NCBI GenBank assembly: GCA_003522105.1
Contig: DPGF01000007.1
Coordinates: 2,153 to 7,763 of the forward strand
Direction of reading: 5' to 3'
Source: Oscillibacter sp.
GTDB taxonomy: Bacteria; Bacillota; Clostridia; Oscillospirales; Oscillospiraceae
DNA: 5,611 bases
Shown: one piece after another, positions 1 through 5,248 of the stretch
How the letters are laid out: each line of letters opens with the position of its first letter
How positions within the stretch are numbered: the stretch's first letter is position 1
Program-made: the position numbers and the translations under genes
The notes under the pieces: generated by a model
Seen by the model: only the letters and a program-made list of their open reading frames with translations
What the model was told of the DNA's origin: nothing
Databases searched by the model: none

Positions 1-1
1 C

Positions 2-106
2 GCTCTGCCCAATCACTTCTGCCCGCAGTGCGGGCAGTTGACGGTGGTTTCGGTGCAGGCGATTGTGGCGTCTATTCGGAAGATTTTTTGCACGAGTGGC
101 GTCTGA
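2..106 (+). CDS. Possible C-terminal tail of a small zinc-ribbon protein (partial)
   Basis: An open frame enters from the left edge and stops at a TGA at 104-106, giving 34 residues. It contains FCPQCGQ, a CPxCG zinc knuckle, followed by LTVVSVQ. That arrangement recalls the end of small cysteine-rich proteins common in Clostridial mobile elements, such as the cysteine-rich KTR family, whose tail is a CPxC knuckle followed by a short hydrophobic strand. The start and any first knuckle are outside the window. The fragment is short and the family assignment is a guess. The frame could also be a chance opening over non-coding DNA upstream of the mobilization genes. Confidence 0.3.
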   Translation, partial: ALPNHFCPQCGQLTVVSVQAIVASIRKIFCTSGV

Positions 107-149
107 CGTCCGTGAAAAGCCGATGAATACAGACTTTTCGACGGCGTCT
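67..149 (+). repeat. Three direct copies of GGCGTCT upstream of the mobilization operon
   Basis: The 7-mer GGCGTCT occurs at 67-73, 98-104 and 143-149. The first two copies extend to a shared 9-mer GTGGCGTCT (65-73 and 96-104). All lie within 105 bases upstream of the ribbon-helix-helix gene, and the third overlaps the right arm of the hairpin at 105-148. Iterated short motifs near oriT are often bound by relaxosome accessory proteins, so these are candidate binding sites. This is inference, and the copies are short enough to be coincidental. Confidence 0.3.
105..148 (+). other. oriT: Imperfect inverted repeat, candidate origin of transfer (oriT)
   Basis: The arms at 105-119 (GACGTCCGTGAAAAG) and 134-148 (CTTTTCGACGGCGTC) can form about 14 base pairs, with single-base bulges at T109 and G140 and a 14-base loop. 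The structure ends 22 bases before the start of the relaxosome accessory gene, so it lies in the usual place for the oriT of a mobilization operon. It has no T-tract after the right arm, so it does not look like an intrinsic terminator. I recognise no specific nic consensus. The oriT call rests on position and structure only. Confidence 0.4.
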
Positions 150-170
150 TAGTGAGAAAGAAGGCATTTT

Positions 171-584
171 ATGAGTGATAACAAGGATCGCTTGACCTAC
201 CGGCCAGAGCCGGAGACCAAGCAAAAAATAGAGCGGTGGTATCAGGAAGATAACTGCCGCAGCAAAAACGAGTTCATCGAAAAGGCGGTGAACTGCTACG
301 CAGATATGCTGGCCGCAGGCCAAAGCACCACGTTGCCCCGTGCGGTGCAGTCTGCCATCGACGCGCGGTTGAAGATCTTCGAGGATCGCATCGCGTCGCT
401 GCTCTACAAGCAAGCGGTGGAAATGGACATGGCGATGTCCATTCTCCTGCAAAGCCTCAACGTGAGTGAAGAAGTGCTGCGGCAGGAACGGGCCAAGAGC
501 ATCGTTGCCGTCAAGCGCACCAACGGTCAGCTGCGGCTGGAACAAAAGCTCCGTGAGCTGGAGAGCGAATCATGGCAAGGCTGA
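171..584 (+). CDS. Ribbon-helix-helix relaxosome accessory protein (MobC/NikA-like role)
   Basis: This 137-residue protein probably binds oriT DNA and helps load the relaxase. Residues 8-11 (LTYR) look like the DNA-contacting strand of a ribbon-helix-helix fold. Two helices follow at about 14-27 and 32-47, joined by a short CRS turn, with the typical SKNEFIEKAV second helix. The rest is predicted helical, with a charged, probably coiled C-terminal part (about 100-134), suited to dimerisation or relaxase contact. The ATG at 171 has a GAAGG ribosome binding site about 6 bases upstream. The stop overlaps the relaxase start by 13 bases, so the two are almost certainly co-translated. Function is inferred from the fold and the adjacent relaxase. 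Ribbon-helix-helix proteins often also repress their own operon, but that is not shown here. Confidence 0.75.
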   Translation: MSDNKDRLTYRPEPETKQKIERWYQEDNCRSKNEFIEKAVNCYADMLAAGQSTTLPRAVQSAIDARLKIFEDRIASLLYKQAVEMDMAMSILLQSLNVSEEVLRQERAKSIVAVKRTNGQLRLEQKLRELESESWQG

Positions 585-2542
585 TCGTCAAAAGCCCGTA
601 CATCAAGTGCGGCGCTGGGCAAAGTGTCGGTGGGTATCTCAAGTACATCGCGACGCGGGAGCGGGTGGAGATCATCCCGGATGACCGTCCGCCCACCCAA
701 AAGCAGACGCAGCTCATCGCAAAACTGGTGAAGGATTTCCCTGACGCAAAAGAGTTGATGGAGTACGAAGACTACCTCTCACACCCAACAAAAGCGACGG
801 CGTCCGCGCTCATCACGCTGGCGTTAGAATCGAATTGGGATCGGGTACAGGGTATGGAAGGTTACGCCAAGTACATCGCGCTGCGTCCGAGGGCGGAACG
901 GCTGGGGGAACACGGTCTCTTCGGTGACAATGACAACGTGGATCTGAGCAGAGTCATGGATGAACTGGATCACTACACCGGCAACGTGTGGACGCACATC
1001 ATCTCCCTCCACCGTGAAGATGCGGAGCGGCTTGGCTACAACCACGCGGAGGCATGGCGCACATTACTGCGTACCCACCGCAATGATATCGCTGCGGCGA
1101 TGAAGATACCACCGGAGAATTTCCGTTGGTACGCGGCCTTCCACAATGAGGGCAATCATCCCCACGTACACATGATGGCGTGGTCGGCAAAGCCGAATCA
1201 GGCATACCTGTCCAAAGATGGGATACGGCAGATCAAGTCCACGCTGACCAACCAGATCTTCCGACAGGAGCTGCTACACGTCTACGAGCAGAAAAGCAAG
1301 TCTCGCGACGAGATGGTGGCGGAAGCACGGAAAGCCATGCTGGAGTTGGCGAAGGCAATGCGGGAGATGACCTGCATCCATCCGGAGGCGGAGCAGATGA
1401 TCTGGGACCTGTCGCGGCAGCTCGGTCAGGTCGGTGGCAGGAAAACCTACGGCTATCTGCCCAAGCCCATGAAAAAGCTGGTGGATGAGATCGTCGATCA
1501 GATGGCGCGGCTGCCTACCGTGGATGCGTGCTACCAAACGTGGTGGGAACTGCAATGCCAGGTGGAGGATTACTATTCCGAGGGAAAGAAACGGCTGCGT
1601 CCACCGCTGTCTCAGCAAAAGGAGTTCCGCCAGATCAAGAACGCGGTCATTCGTGAGGCGGAGCATATTCGCATGAACAAATTTTCCTTTGAGGATGAGG
1701 AAATGCAGGATGACGGAGAGCGGATCAGCACCTATGACATGAACTACGAGTGTCAGGATCTGCAAAGCGTGGCCAACGATGAGAGCTTTCCGTTGGAGGA
1801 ACGGGATGAAGCGGCGGAGCAGTTGGAGCAGCTTGCGGAGGACGGTGACGCCTACGCCCAGTACATCATCGGCACGGCGTACCGCGACGGTGGGCTGCTG
1901 ATCCCCGACACGGTCAAAGCACAAAAACTGTTGAAACGCGCGGCCGAGCAAGGCTTAGGCGCGGCGCAGTATGCTCTCGGCAAGCTGTACCTCTCCGACG
2001 ATGCAGACGTTCACAATTCCGCCAAGGGCATCTATTGGCTGAAACGCTCTGCGGACAACGGCAACGACTACGCCGCCTACCGGCTGGGAAAGGAATATCT
2101 CAGCGGCAAAAATGTGTCAAAAGACACTTCGGCTGCGGCGGAATACCTGCGGCAGGCCGCGAACGATGGAAACGCCTACGCCCAATACCTGTTGGGCAAG
2201 CTGACCCTCATGGGTGAGGGCGTTCCCAAGGACCCAGACACCGCCTACGAATGGTTCGTGGCGGCGCGGGATAACGGCCACGCCTACGCGGAATTTTTCA
2301 TGAAACGCATGGAGCGGCAGGAGGACTTGCCACCGCCCAACATTCTGCTGTCTGCTACCCGGCTGCTCTACCACATGGGCAATATCTTCCGGGACAGCGC
2401 CCCGGCCCCCGTTGCCACCGGCGTCCAAATCGACCGCAAGCGGCTGGCGCAGATGCGGCAAAAGCGTATCGCCCTCGGCCACAAGCCGGATGATCACGAG
2501 TTGGAACAGCAACAGGGATTTTCAATGAAATTCCATATGTAA
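572..2542 (+). CDS. MobP/MobL-type conjugative relaxase with C-terminal Sel1-like repeats
   Basis: This 656-residue protein should nick the element at oriT and lead the strand into a recipient. The N-terminus (VGGYLKYIATRE, residues 19-30) resembles the start of Clostridial MobP3/MobL relaxases, and Y22 or Y25 is the candidate nucleophile. TGNVWTHIISLHRED lies at 136-150. The metal-binding motif HNEGNHPHVHM is at 191-201, with H196, H198 and H200 as likely ligands. Residues 240-400 are mostly charged helix. From G425 to about 585 there are Sel1-like helical repeats at an exact 36-residue period, beginning at G425, G461, G497, G533 and a partial copy at G569. Sel1 repeats usually mediate protein contacts, so this part may bind a coupling protein or host factor. 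The start at 572 has a GGAGAG site six bases upstream and overlaps the previous gene. The frame is intact. The relaxase call is firm, the subfamily name less so. Confidence 0.88.
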   Translation: MARLIVKSPYIKCGAGQSVGGYLKYIATRERVEIIPDDRPPTQKQTQLIAKLVKDFPDAKELMEYEDYLSHPTKATASALITLALESNWDRVQGMEGYAKYIALRPRAERLGEHGLFGDNDNVDLSRVMDELDHYTGNVWTHIISLHREDAERLGYNHAEAWRTLLRTHRNDIAAAMKIPPENFRWYAAFHNEGNHPHVHMMAWSAKPNQAYLSKDGIRQIKSTLTNQIFRQELLHVYEQKSKSRDEMVAEARKAMLELAKAMREMTCIHPEAEQMIWDLSRQLGQVGGRKTYGYLPKPMKKLVDEIVDQMARLPTVDACYQTWWELQCQVEDYYSEGKKRLRPPLSQQKEFRQIKNAVIREAEHIRMNKFSFEDEEMQDDGERISTYDMNYECQDLQSVANDESFPLEERDEAAEQLEQLAEDGDAYAQYIIGTAYRDGGLLIPDTVKAQKLLKRAAEQGLGAAQYALGKLYLSDDADVHNSAKGIYWLKRSADNGNDYAAYRLGKEYLSGKNVSKDTSAAAEYLRQAANDGNAYAQYLLGKLTLMGEGVPKDPDTAYEWFVAARDNGHAYAEFFMKRMERQEDLPPPNILLSATRLLYHMGNIFRDSAPAPVATGVQIDRKRLAQMRQKRIALGHKPDDHELEQQQGFSMKFHM

Positions 2543-2618
2543 AGCGGGTCGAGGTGTTCAGTTTTTGCGCCGCAATAGTCAAAGAAACATTTTGGAAAAC
2601 AGTAGCTTTGCGCGCGGA

Positions 2619-2638
2619 GTTGTGGTATGTGTTGTGGT
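2619..2638 (+). repeat. Two direct copies of GTTGTGGT at a 12-bp period
   Basis: GTTGTGGT occurs at 2619-2626 and 2631-2638, ending seven bases before the ribosome binding site of the small gene at 2660. A 12-bp period puts the two copies near the same face of the helix, as for tandem protein sites. The intergenic stretch 2543-2659 shows no convincing promoter or terminator otherwise. This is a weak regulatory candidate. Confidence 0.25.
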
Positions 2639-2659
2639 TACCAAAAAGGAGGTGCCGCA

Positions 2660-2962
2660 ATGTACGACTACATGAAAGCCCTGCAAAAGCGCTTCGACCG
2701 TCAGTCGCATCCAGAACTGGACACCCAGATTAAAAGCGCCCATGAGGAACTGCGGCGGAACATGGATGCCGTGGGGCGCGGAAAGTTGCTCCGCCTGCTG
2801 GACGCACAAAACACATTGCTGGTTGAATCCAAGCTGATGAGCTTCACGGCTGGCTTCAAGCTGGCGTGGGGCATGGCGAAAGAGCTGGAGGCAGATGGGC
2901 TCTATTCCTTCGAGCGGGAGGAAGAAGAACGCATCTGCCATCCGGCGGAACAGGAGGACTAA
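2660..2962 (+). CDS. Small protein of unknown function, DUF6809-like, next to the integrase
   Basis: This 100-residue, mostly charged protein has a likely helical hairpin architecture. Residues of the type AQNTLLVESKLMSFTAGFKLAWGMA (about 57-82) recall the DUF6809 family of small proteins in Clostridial mobile elements, where a helix ending in a GF.LG.-like segment is typical. The C-terminus is acidic (EREEEER). I chose the ATG at 2660 because AAGGAGG at 2645-2651 is ideally placed for it; an in-frame ATG at 2627 has no such site and would place that site inside the gene. The stop TAA abuts the integrase ATG, so the two are translationally coupled. Its position is where excisionases often sit, but its acidic character and lack of a clear winged-helix or helix-turn-helix motif argue against a classical Xis. 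The function is unknown, and the DUF assignment is from memory. Confidence 0.75.
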   Translation: MYDYMKALQKRFDRQSHPELDTQIKSAHEELRRNMDAVGRGKLLRLLDAQNTLLVESKLMSFTAGFKLAWGMAKELEADGLYSFEREEEERICHPAEQED

Positions 2963-4117
2963 ATGGCGAAAAAACGTGCAAATGGCGAGGGCAGCATCCG
3001 CAAACGCGCAGACGGGCGCTGGGAGGGGCGCTACACCGCAGGCTATCACCCTGAAACCGGAAAGCGCATCATCAAAAATGTGCTGGGTAAGACGCAGGCG
3101 GAATGCAAGGCAAAGCTCAGTGCCGCAATGGAGGCTACCAGAGGAATCGATGTCAGCCGTGCGGATGAGTACACAGTAGCAATCTGGCTGCGCAGCTGGT
3201 ATGAGATCTACGCAAAACCGAATATCCGCATCTCAACAGCAAATCGCTATCAACTGATGGTCGAACAATACACGATCCCACGCATCGGCAGCATCAAACT
3301 GACAAAGTTGACTTCCCATGACTTACAAAAGCTCTACAAGGATCTGATGGAAAACGGACGCATCGACCGCAAGAGCGGTCATGGAAATCCGGGACTGAGC
3401 AGCACGACCGTGCGAAGCCTTCACCTGATGCTGCACAATGCCTTCGAGCGGGCAGTCAAAGAGCGCCTGATTCCGCGCAATCCAACTGAAGACTGCATCG
3501 CTCCCAAAATTCAGAAGTTCGAAATGCAGATCCTCCAACCGGAACATATCAAAGAATACCTCAATGCAGCAAATGCCCGCGGACTCCTTCCCATGTTTTA
3601 TCTGGAGCTGGTCAGCGGATTGCGCAAGGGCGAGTTAACCGCGCTTCTCTGGTCTGACCTCGACATTCAGAACCGCACCATATACGTCAGCAAGCAATAT
3701 GTCAAAAATCCCAATGGTGAGCTGACGCTCTCCCGTCCCAAAACGGAGACTTCGGTCAGAAAAGTCAGTATTCCACAGGAGGCTGTCGATCTGCTGATAG
3801 CGGAACATGGCAAGCATCCTGAGAATCCCTACATGTTCCCCTCGCCGGCAACCGGCGAGATGTACTACCCAGACTCCGTCGTAAATCTGCACAAGAAAAT
3901 CCTGAAAGACGCCGGACTGCCGCACATCAGATTTCACGACCTCAGACACACCTTCGCAACGCTGGCACTGCAAAATGGGGTGGACGTCAAAACCGTCAGC
4001 AGTATGCTCGGCCACTATGACGCTGGATTCACACTCCGCACCTACACCCACGCTACGAGGCAGAAGCAGGACGAAGCCGCACAAACGATGGGCAGCTTCA
4101 TGGCGCAAGTGATGTAA
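2963..4117 (+). CDS. int: Site-specific tyrosine recombinase (integrase), Tn916 Int-like
   Basis: This 384-residue integrase inserts and excises the element by recombination between its own attP and a chromosomal attB. The N-terminus (MAKKRANGEGSIRKRADGRWEGRY, up to about residue 60) is an AP2-like arm-binding domain. A SAM-like core-binding domain spans about 70-180 and the catalytic domain about 195-375. All catalytic residues are visible: R221 in SGLRKGEL, K260 in RPKTET, H325 and R328 in HDLRHTFATL, H351 in LGHYD, and the nucleophile Y361 in RTYTH. Length and domain order are normal, so it should be active. The ATG at 2963 follows the previous stop without a gap, and AGGAGG sits at 2952-2957. 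It reads towards a tRNA-Thr 3' end about 190 bases away, the probable integration site. Confidence 0.95.
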   Translation: MAKKRANGEGSIRKRADGRWEGRYTAGYHPETGKRIIKNVLGKTQAECKAKLSAAMEATRGIDVSRADEYTVAIWLRSWYEIYAKPNIRISTANRYQLMVEQYTIPRIGSIKLTKLTSHDLQKLYKDLMENGRIDRKSGHGNPGLSSTTVRSLHLMLHNAFERAVKERLIPRNPTEDCIAPKIQKFEMQILQPEHIKEYLNAANARGLLPMFYLELVSGLRKGELTALLWSDLDIQNRTIYVSKQYVKNPNGELTLSRPKTETSVRKVSIPQEAVDLLIAEHGKHPENPYMFPSPATGEMYYPDSVVNLHKKILKDAGLPHIRFHDLRHTFATLALQNGVDVKTVSSMLGHYDAGFTLRTYTHATRQKQDEAAQTMGSFMAQVM

Positions 4118-4136
4118 GCAGAAAAAGGATGCGAAA

Positions 4137-4174
4137 TACCGGAGAGGGGGCAAAACATCCTCTCCGGTACTCTT
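4137..4174 (+). terminator. Probable intrinsic terminator after the integrase gene
   Basis: The arms TACCGGAGAGG (4137-4147) and CCTCTCCGGTA (4159-4169) form a perfect 11-bp stem with an 11-base loop, starting 19 bases after the integrase stop. Only a weak T-tract (CTCTTT) follows, so termination may be partial. It would stop element transcription from running into the tRNA genes encoded on the other strand. Confidence 0.65.
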
Positions 4175-4197
4175 TGAACCTATCCGCACATTTTCGC

Positions 4198-4247
4198 GTG
4201 TGGGTCACGGTGTGGGTCAGGCGGTTGACCCACATTTTGACCCACAC
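4198..4247. repeat. Symmetric four-copy array of GTGTGGGTCA, probable integrase arm-type sites
   Basis: GTGTGGGTCA occurs at 4198-4207 and 4210-4219. Its inverse TGACCCACA(C) occurs at 4226-4234 and 4238-4247. The two copies in each half are exactly 12 bp apart, and a 6-bp centre separates the halves. Tn916-type and lambda-type integrases bind short repeated arm sites beside the crossover through their N-terminal domain, and this array lies between the integrase and the likely attachment site. The four copies could also fold into a long cruciform. Binding by the integrase, or by an excision factor, is inferred. Confidence 0.6.
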
Positions 4248-4268
4248 CATTTTCAGCGTTTTTGCAAC

Positions 4269-4304
4269 AAAAAAGCACCGAAAGCCGAAGTTTTCGATGC
4301 TTTT

Positions 4305-4305
<1 letters not shown>
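4269..4305 (-). terminator. Bidirectional intrinsic terminator of the tRNA operon
   Basis: On the - strand, GCATCGAAAAC and GCTTTCGGTGC form an 11-bp stem with one A-C mismatch and one G-U pair, closed by a UUCG tetraloop, then followed by six T. The hairpin begins four bases after the tRNA-Thr CCA end. Read on the + strand it is also a hairpin, followed by TTTTT, so it can work in both directions. It would end the tRNA transcript and also insulate the tRNAs from element transcription. Confidence 0.8.
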
Positions 4306-4380
<75 letters not shown>

Positions 4381-4383
4381 AAA

Positions 4384-4460
4384 TGGCGACCAGGAAGGGG
4401 TTCGAACCCTCGACCTCCGGCGTGACAGGCCGGCGTTCTAACCAGCTGAACTACCTGGCC
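4384..4460 (-). tRNA. tRNA-Asp (anticodon GTC)
   Basis: The 77-base gene has the acceptor stem GGCCAGG/CCTGGTC with one G-U pair, the D-stem GTTC/GAAC and the anticodon stem CCGGC/GCCGG enclosing CTGTCAC with anticodon GTC. The T-stem is GAGGG/CCCTT. The discriminator G fits aspartate identity and CCA is encoded. It is preceded by its own promoter-like sequence at 4498-4526. Confidence 0.97.
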
Positions 4461-4497
4461 ATTTACTTACCTCTACGTTCTGACAAAGAACAAGTTC

Positions 4498-4526
4498 ATT
4501 ATAACATTTACAAGCCAATTTGTAAA
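4498..4526 (-). promoter_or_regulatory. Promoter of the tRNA-Asp/tRNA-Thr pair
   Basis: On the - strand a -35 box TTTACA (4521-4526) and a perfect -10 box TATAAT (4498-4503) are separated by exactly 17 bases. Transcription would start near 4491, about 30 bases before tRNA-Asp. An inverted repeat TTTACAA/TTGTAAA (4507-4526) covers the -35 box and part of the spacer. The sequence just upstream is AT-rich. Confidence 0.75.
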
Positions 4527-4536
4527 GTATTTTTTA

Positions 4537-4610
4537 TGGCAGGGGCAGAAAGACTCGAACTCTCAAGAACGGTTTTGGAGACCGCTATGTTACCATTACA
4601 TCATGCCCCT
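4537..4610 (-). tRNA. tRNA-Trp (anticodon CCA)
   Basis: The 74-base gene has a perfect acceptor stem AGGGGCA/TGCCCCT. The anticodon stem GCGGT/ACCGT (one G-U) encloses CTCCAAA with anticodon CCA, the T-arm is present with TTCGAGT, and discriminator G and CCA are encoded. It is first in the cluster. No hairpin terminator separates it from tRNA-Asp, so its transcript may run on through all three tRNAs. Confidence 0.95.
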
Positions 4611-4625
4611 ATTGGTGACTTGGTT

Positions 4626-4654
4626 ATTATAGCATCATCGCCGCCTTGTGTCAA
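4626..4654 (-). promoter_or_regulatory. Consensus sigma-A promoter of the tRNA cluster
   Basis: On the - strand TTGACA (4649-4654) and TATAAT (4626-4631) are both perfect consensus boxes with an exact 17-base spacer. The tRNA-Trp gene begins 15 bases after the -10 box, leaving a very short leader. This is a strong stable-RNA type promoter. Confidence 0.93.
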
Positions 4655-4656
4655 CA

Positions 4657-4672
4657 AATAATATATATTATT
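4657..4672 (-). promoter_or_regulatory. AT-only palindrome upstream of the tRNA promoter, possible UP element
   Basis: AATAATATATATTATT is a perfect 16-bp palindrome of A and T only, starting two bases upstream of the -35 box. This is where the RNA polymerase alpha subunit contacts UP elements of strong stable-RNA promoters. It is also downstream of the dUTPase stop, but it has no GC stem, so it is unlikely to be a terminator. Confidence 0.45.
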
Positions 4673-4693
4673 CTCTTCAGCCCTTTTCCGTGC

Positions 4694-5191
4694 TTATTTT
4701 TCACTGCTGCCCATTTTGCCGTCCATCCGTTCGGACTTCATGTTGCACAGTTCTTCGTAGCTCAGTTCATGCACTTGCGTCCTCGGCACGGGAAGCAGCA
4801 CCGCCTGCGCCAGCGCTTTCGTGAGGTCGTAAATAATATACTCGCCGTCAATAATACTCTTCGGCAGTTCCGTCCCCAGTGCTTTCAGGCACAGCGGCTT
4901 CGTATTCAAATTGGTTATGGGTAGGAACCATTCCCCGCGGTATCCGCTGTCTATCACGCCGCAGCGCTGCCCTATACCCTTTGTGCCCGTTGAGCCGCGC
5001 TCGTGTATCTGAAAATAATATTCTTTCGGGCATGCCGATGCTATGCCCGTGGGTATGGCGCGCGTTTCATGCGGGGCAAGCACAATATATGCTTCGTCTA
5101 TCAGCCCGTATATGTCATACCCCGCATCCTCATCACGTTTTGACGGTATGCGTCCGCCCGGTTTAACCTTTGCAAAGTATATCTTTTCCAT
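4694..5191 (-). CDS. dut: dUTPase-family nucleotidohydrolase
   Basis: This 165-residue protein would hydrolyse dUTP to dUMP and pyrophosphate, keeping uracil out of DNA. Trimeric dUTPase motifs are visible: motif 1 DAGYDIYG (22-29), motif 2 ERGSTGTKGI (64-73), motif 3 GVIDSGYRGEW (78-88, with D81 as the likely water-activating Asp and Y84 for uracil stacking), and motif 4 ALAQAVLLPV (126-135). Motif 5, normally RGxGGFGSTG, appears only as the diverged R155-M-D-G-K-M-G-S-S. The spacing between motifs 3 and 4 is longer than in compact family members of about 145 residues. Activity on dUTP is therefore likely but not certain; a dCTP deaminase-like or divergent role is possible. The ATG at 5191 has AGGGAGAAG at 5194-5202 as ribosome binding site. 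It lies downstream of the sigma factor gene, with a terminator in between. Confidence 0.85.
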   Translation of the reverse strand: MEKIYFAKVKPGGRIPSKRDEDAGYDIYGLIDEAYIVLAPHETRAIPTGIASACPKEYYFQIHERGSTGTKGIGQRCGVIDSGYRGEWFLPITNLNTKPLCLKALGTELPKSIIDGEYIIYDLTKALAQAVLLPVPRTQVHELSYEELCNMKSERMDGKMGSSEK

Positions 5192-5204
5192 TTCTTCTCC
5201 CTAT

Positions 5205-5236
5205 AAAAACCGCGCCGGCAGTATTTACCGGCGCAG
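5205..5236 (-). terminator. Intrinsic terminator between the sigma factor and dUTPase genes
   Basis: On the - strand CTGCGCCGG (5228-5236) and CCGGCGCGG (5210-5218) form a 9-bp GC-rich stem with one G-U pair and a 9-base loop, followed by TTTTT. It begins 12 bases after the sigma factor stop. The dUTPase ribosome binding site starts only two bases after the T-tract, so no separate promoter fits between them, and dUTPase expression must come from read-through or from a promoter overlapping the terminator. Confidence 0.85.
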
Positions 5237-5248
5237 TCCCTTATTCAC

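Noticed and set aside
38..66. TTGACG followed 17 bases later by GATTGT as a promoter of the mobilization genes
   Set aside because: The -10 box is poor, and TTGACG falls within the possible zinc-ribbon frame; too weak to annotate.
72..545. 157-residue - strand open frame opposite the relaxosome gene
   Set aside because: It is antisense to a ribbon-helix-helix gene with a good start and runs through the oriT-like hairpin.
1274..1951. 225-residue - strand open frame inside the relaxase gene
   Set aside because: It is antisense to a confident gene with a conserved frame, has no recognisable domain or ribosome binding site, and is explained by GC-rich codon bias.
2627..2962. Longer version of the small gene starting at the ATG at 2627
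   Set aside because: The AAGGAGG ribosome binding site lies inside this extension and fits the ATG at 2660 instead.
2117..3049. - strand open frames (2117-2512, 2355-2660, 2579-3049)
   Set aside because: They are antisense to the relaxase tail, the small gene and the integrase start, with no independent support.
3841..3859. Perfect 8-bp inverted repeat CTCGCCGG/CCGGCGAG
   Set aside because: It lies inside the integrase catalytic domain, encodes a surface loop (SPATGE) and has no T-tract; probably incidental.
3635..4189. 184-residue - strand open frame opposite the integrase
   Set aside because: It lies opposite the conserved catalytic domain and starts inside the terminator hairpin region; no family resemblance.
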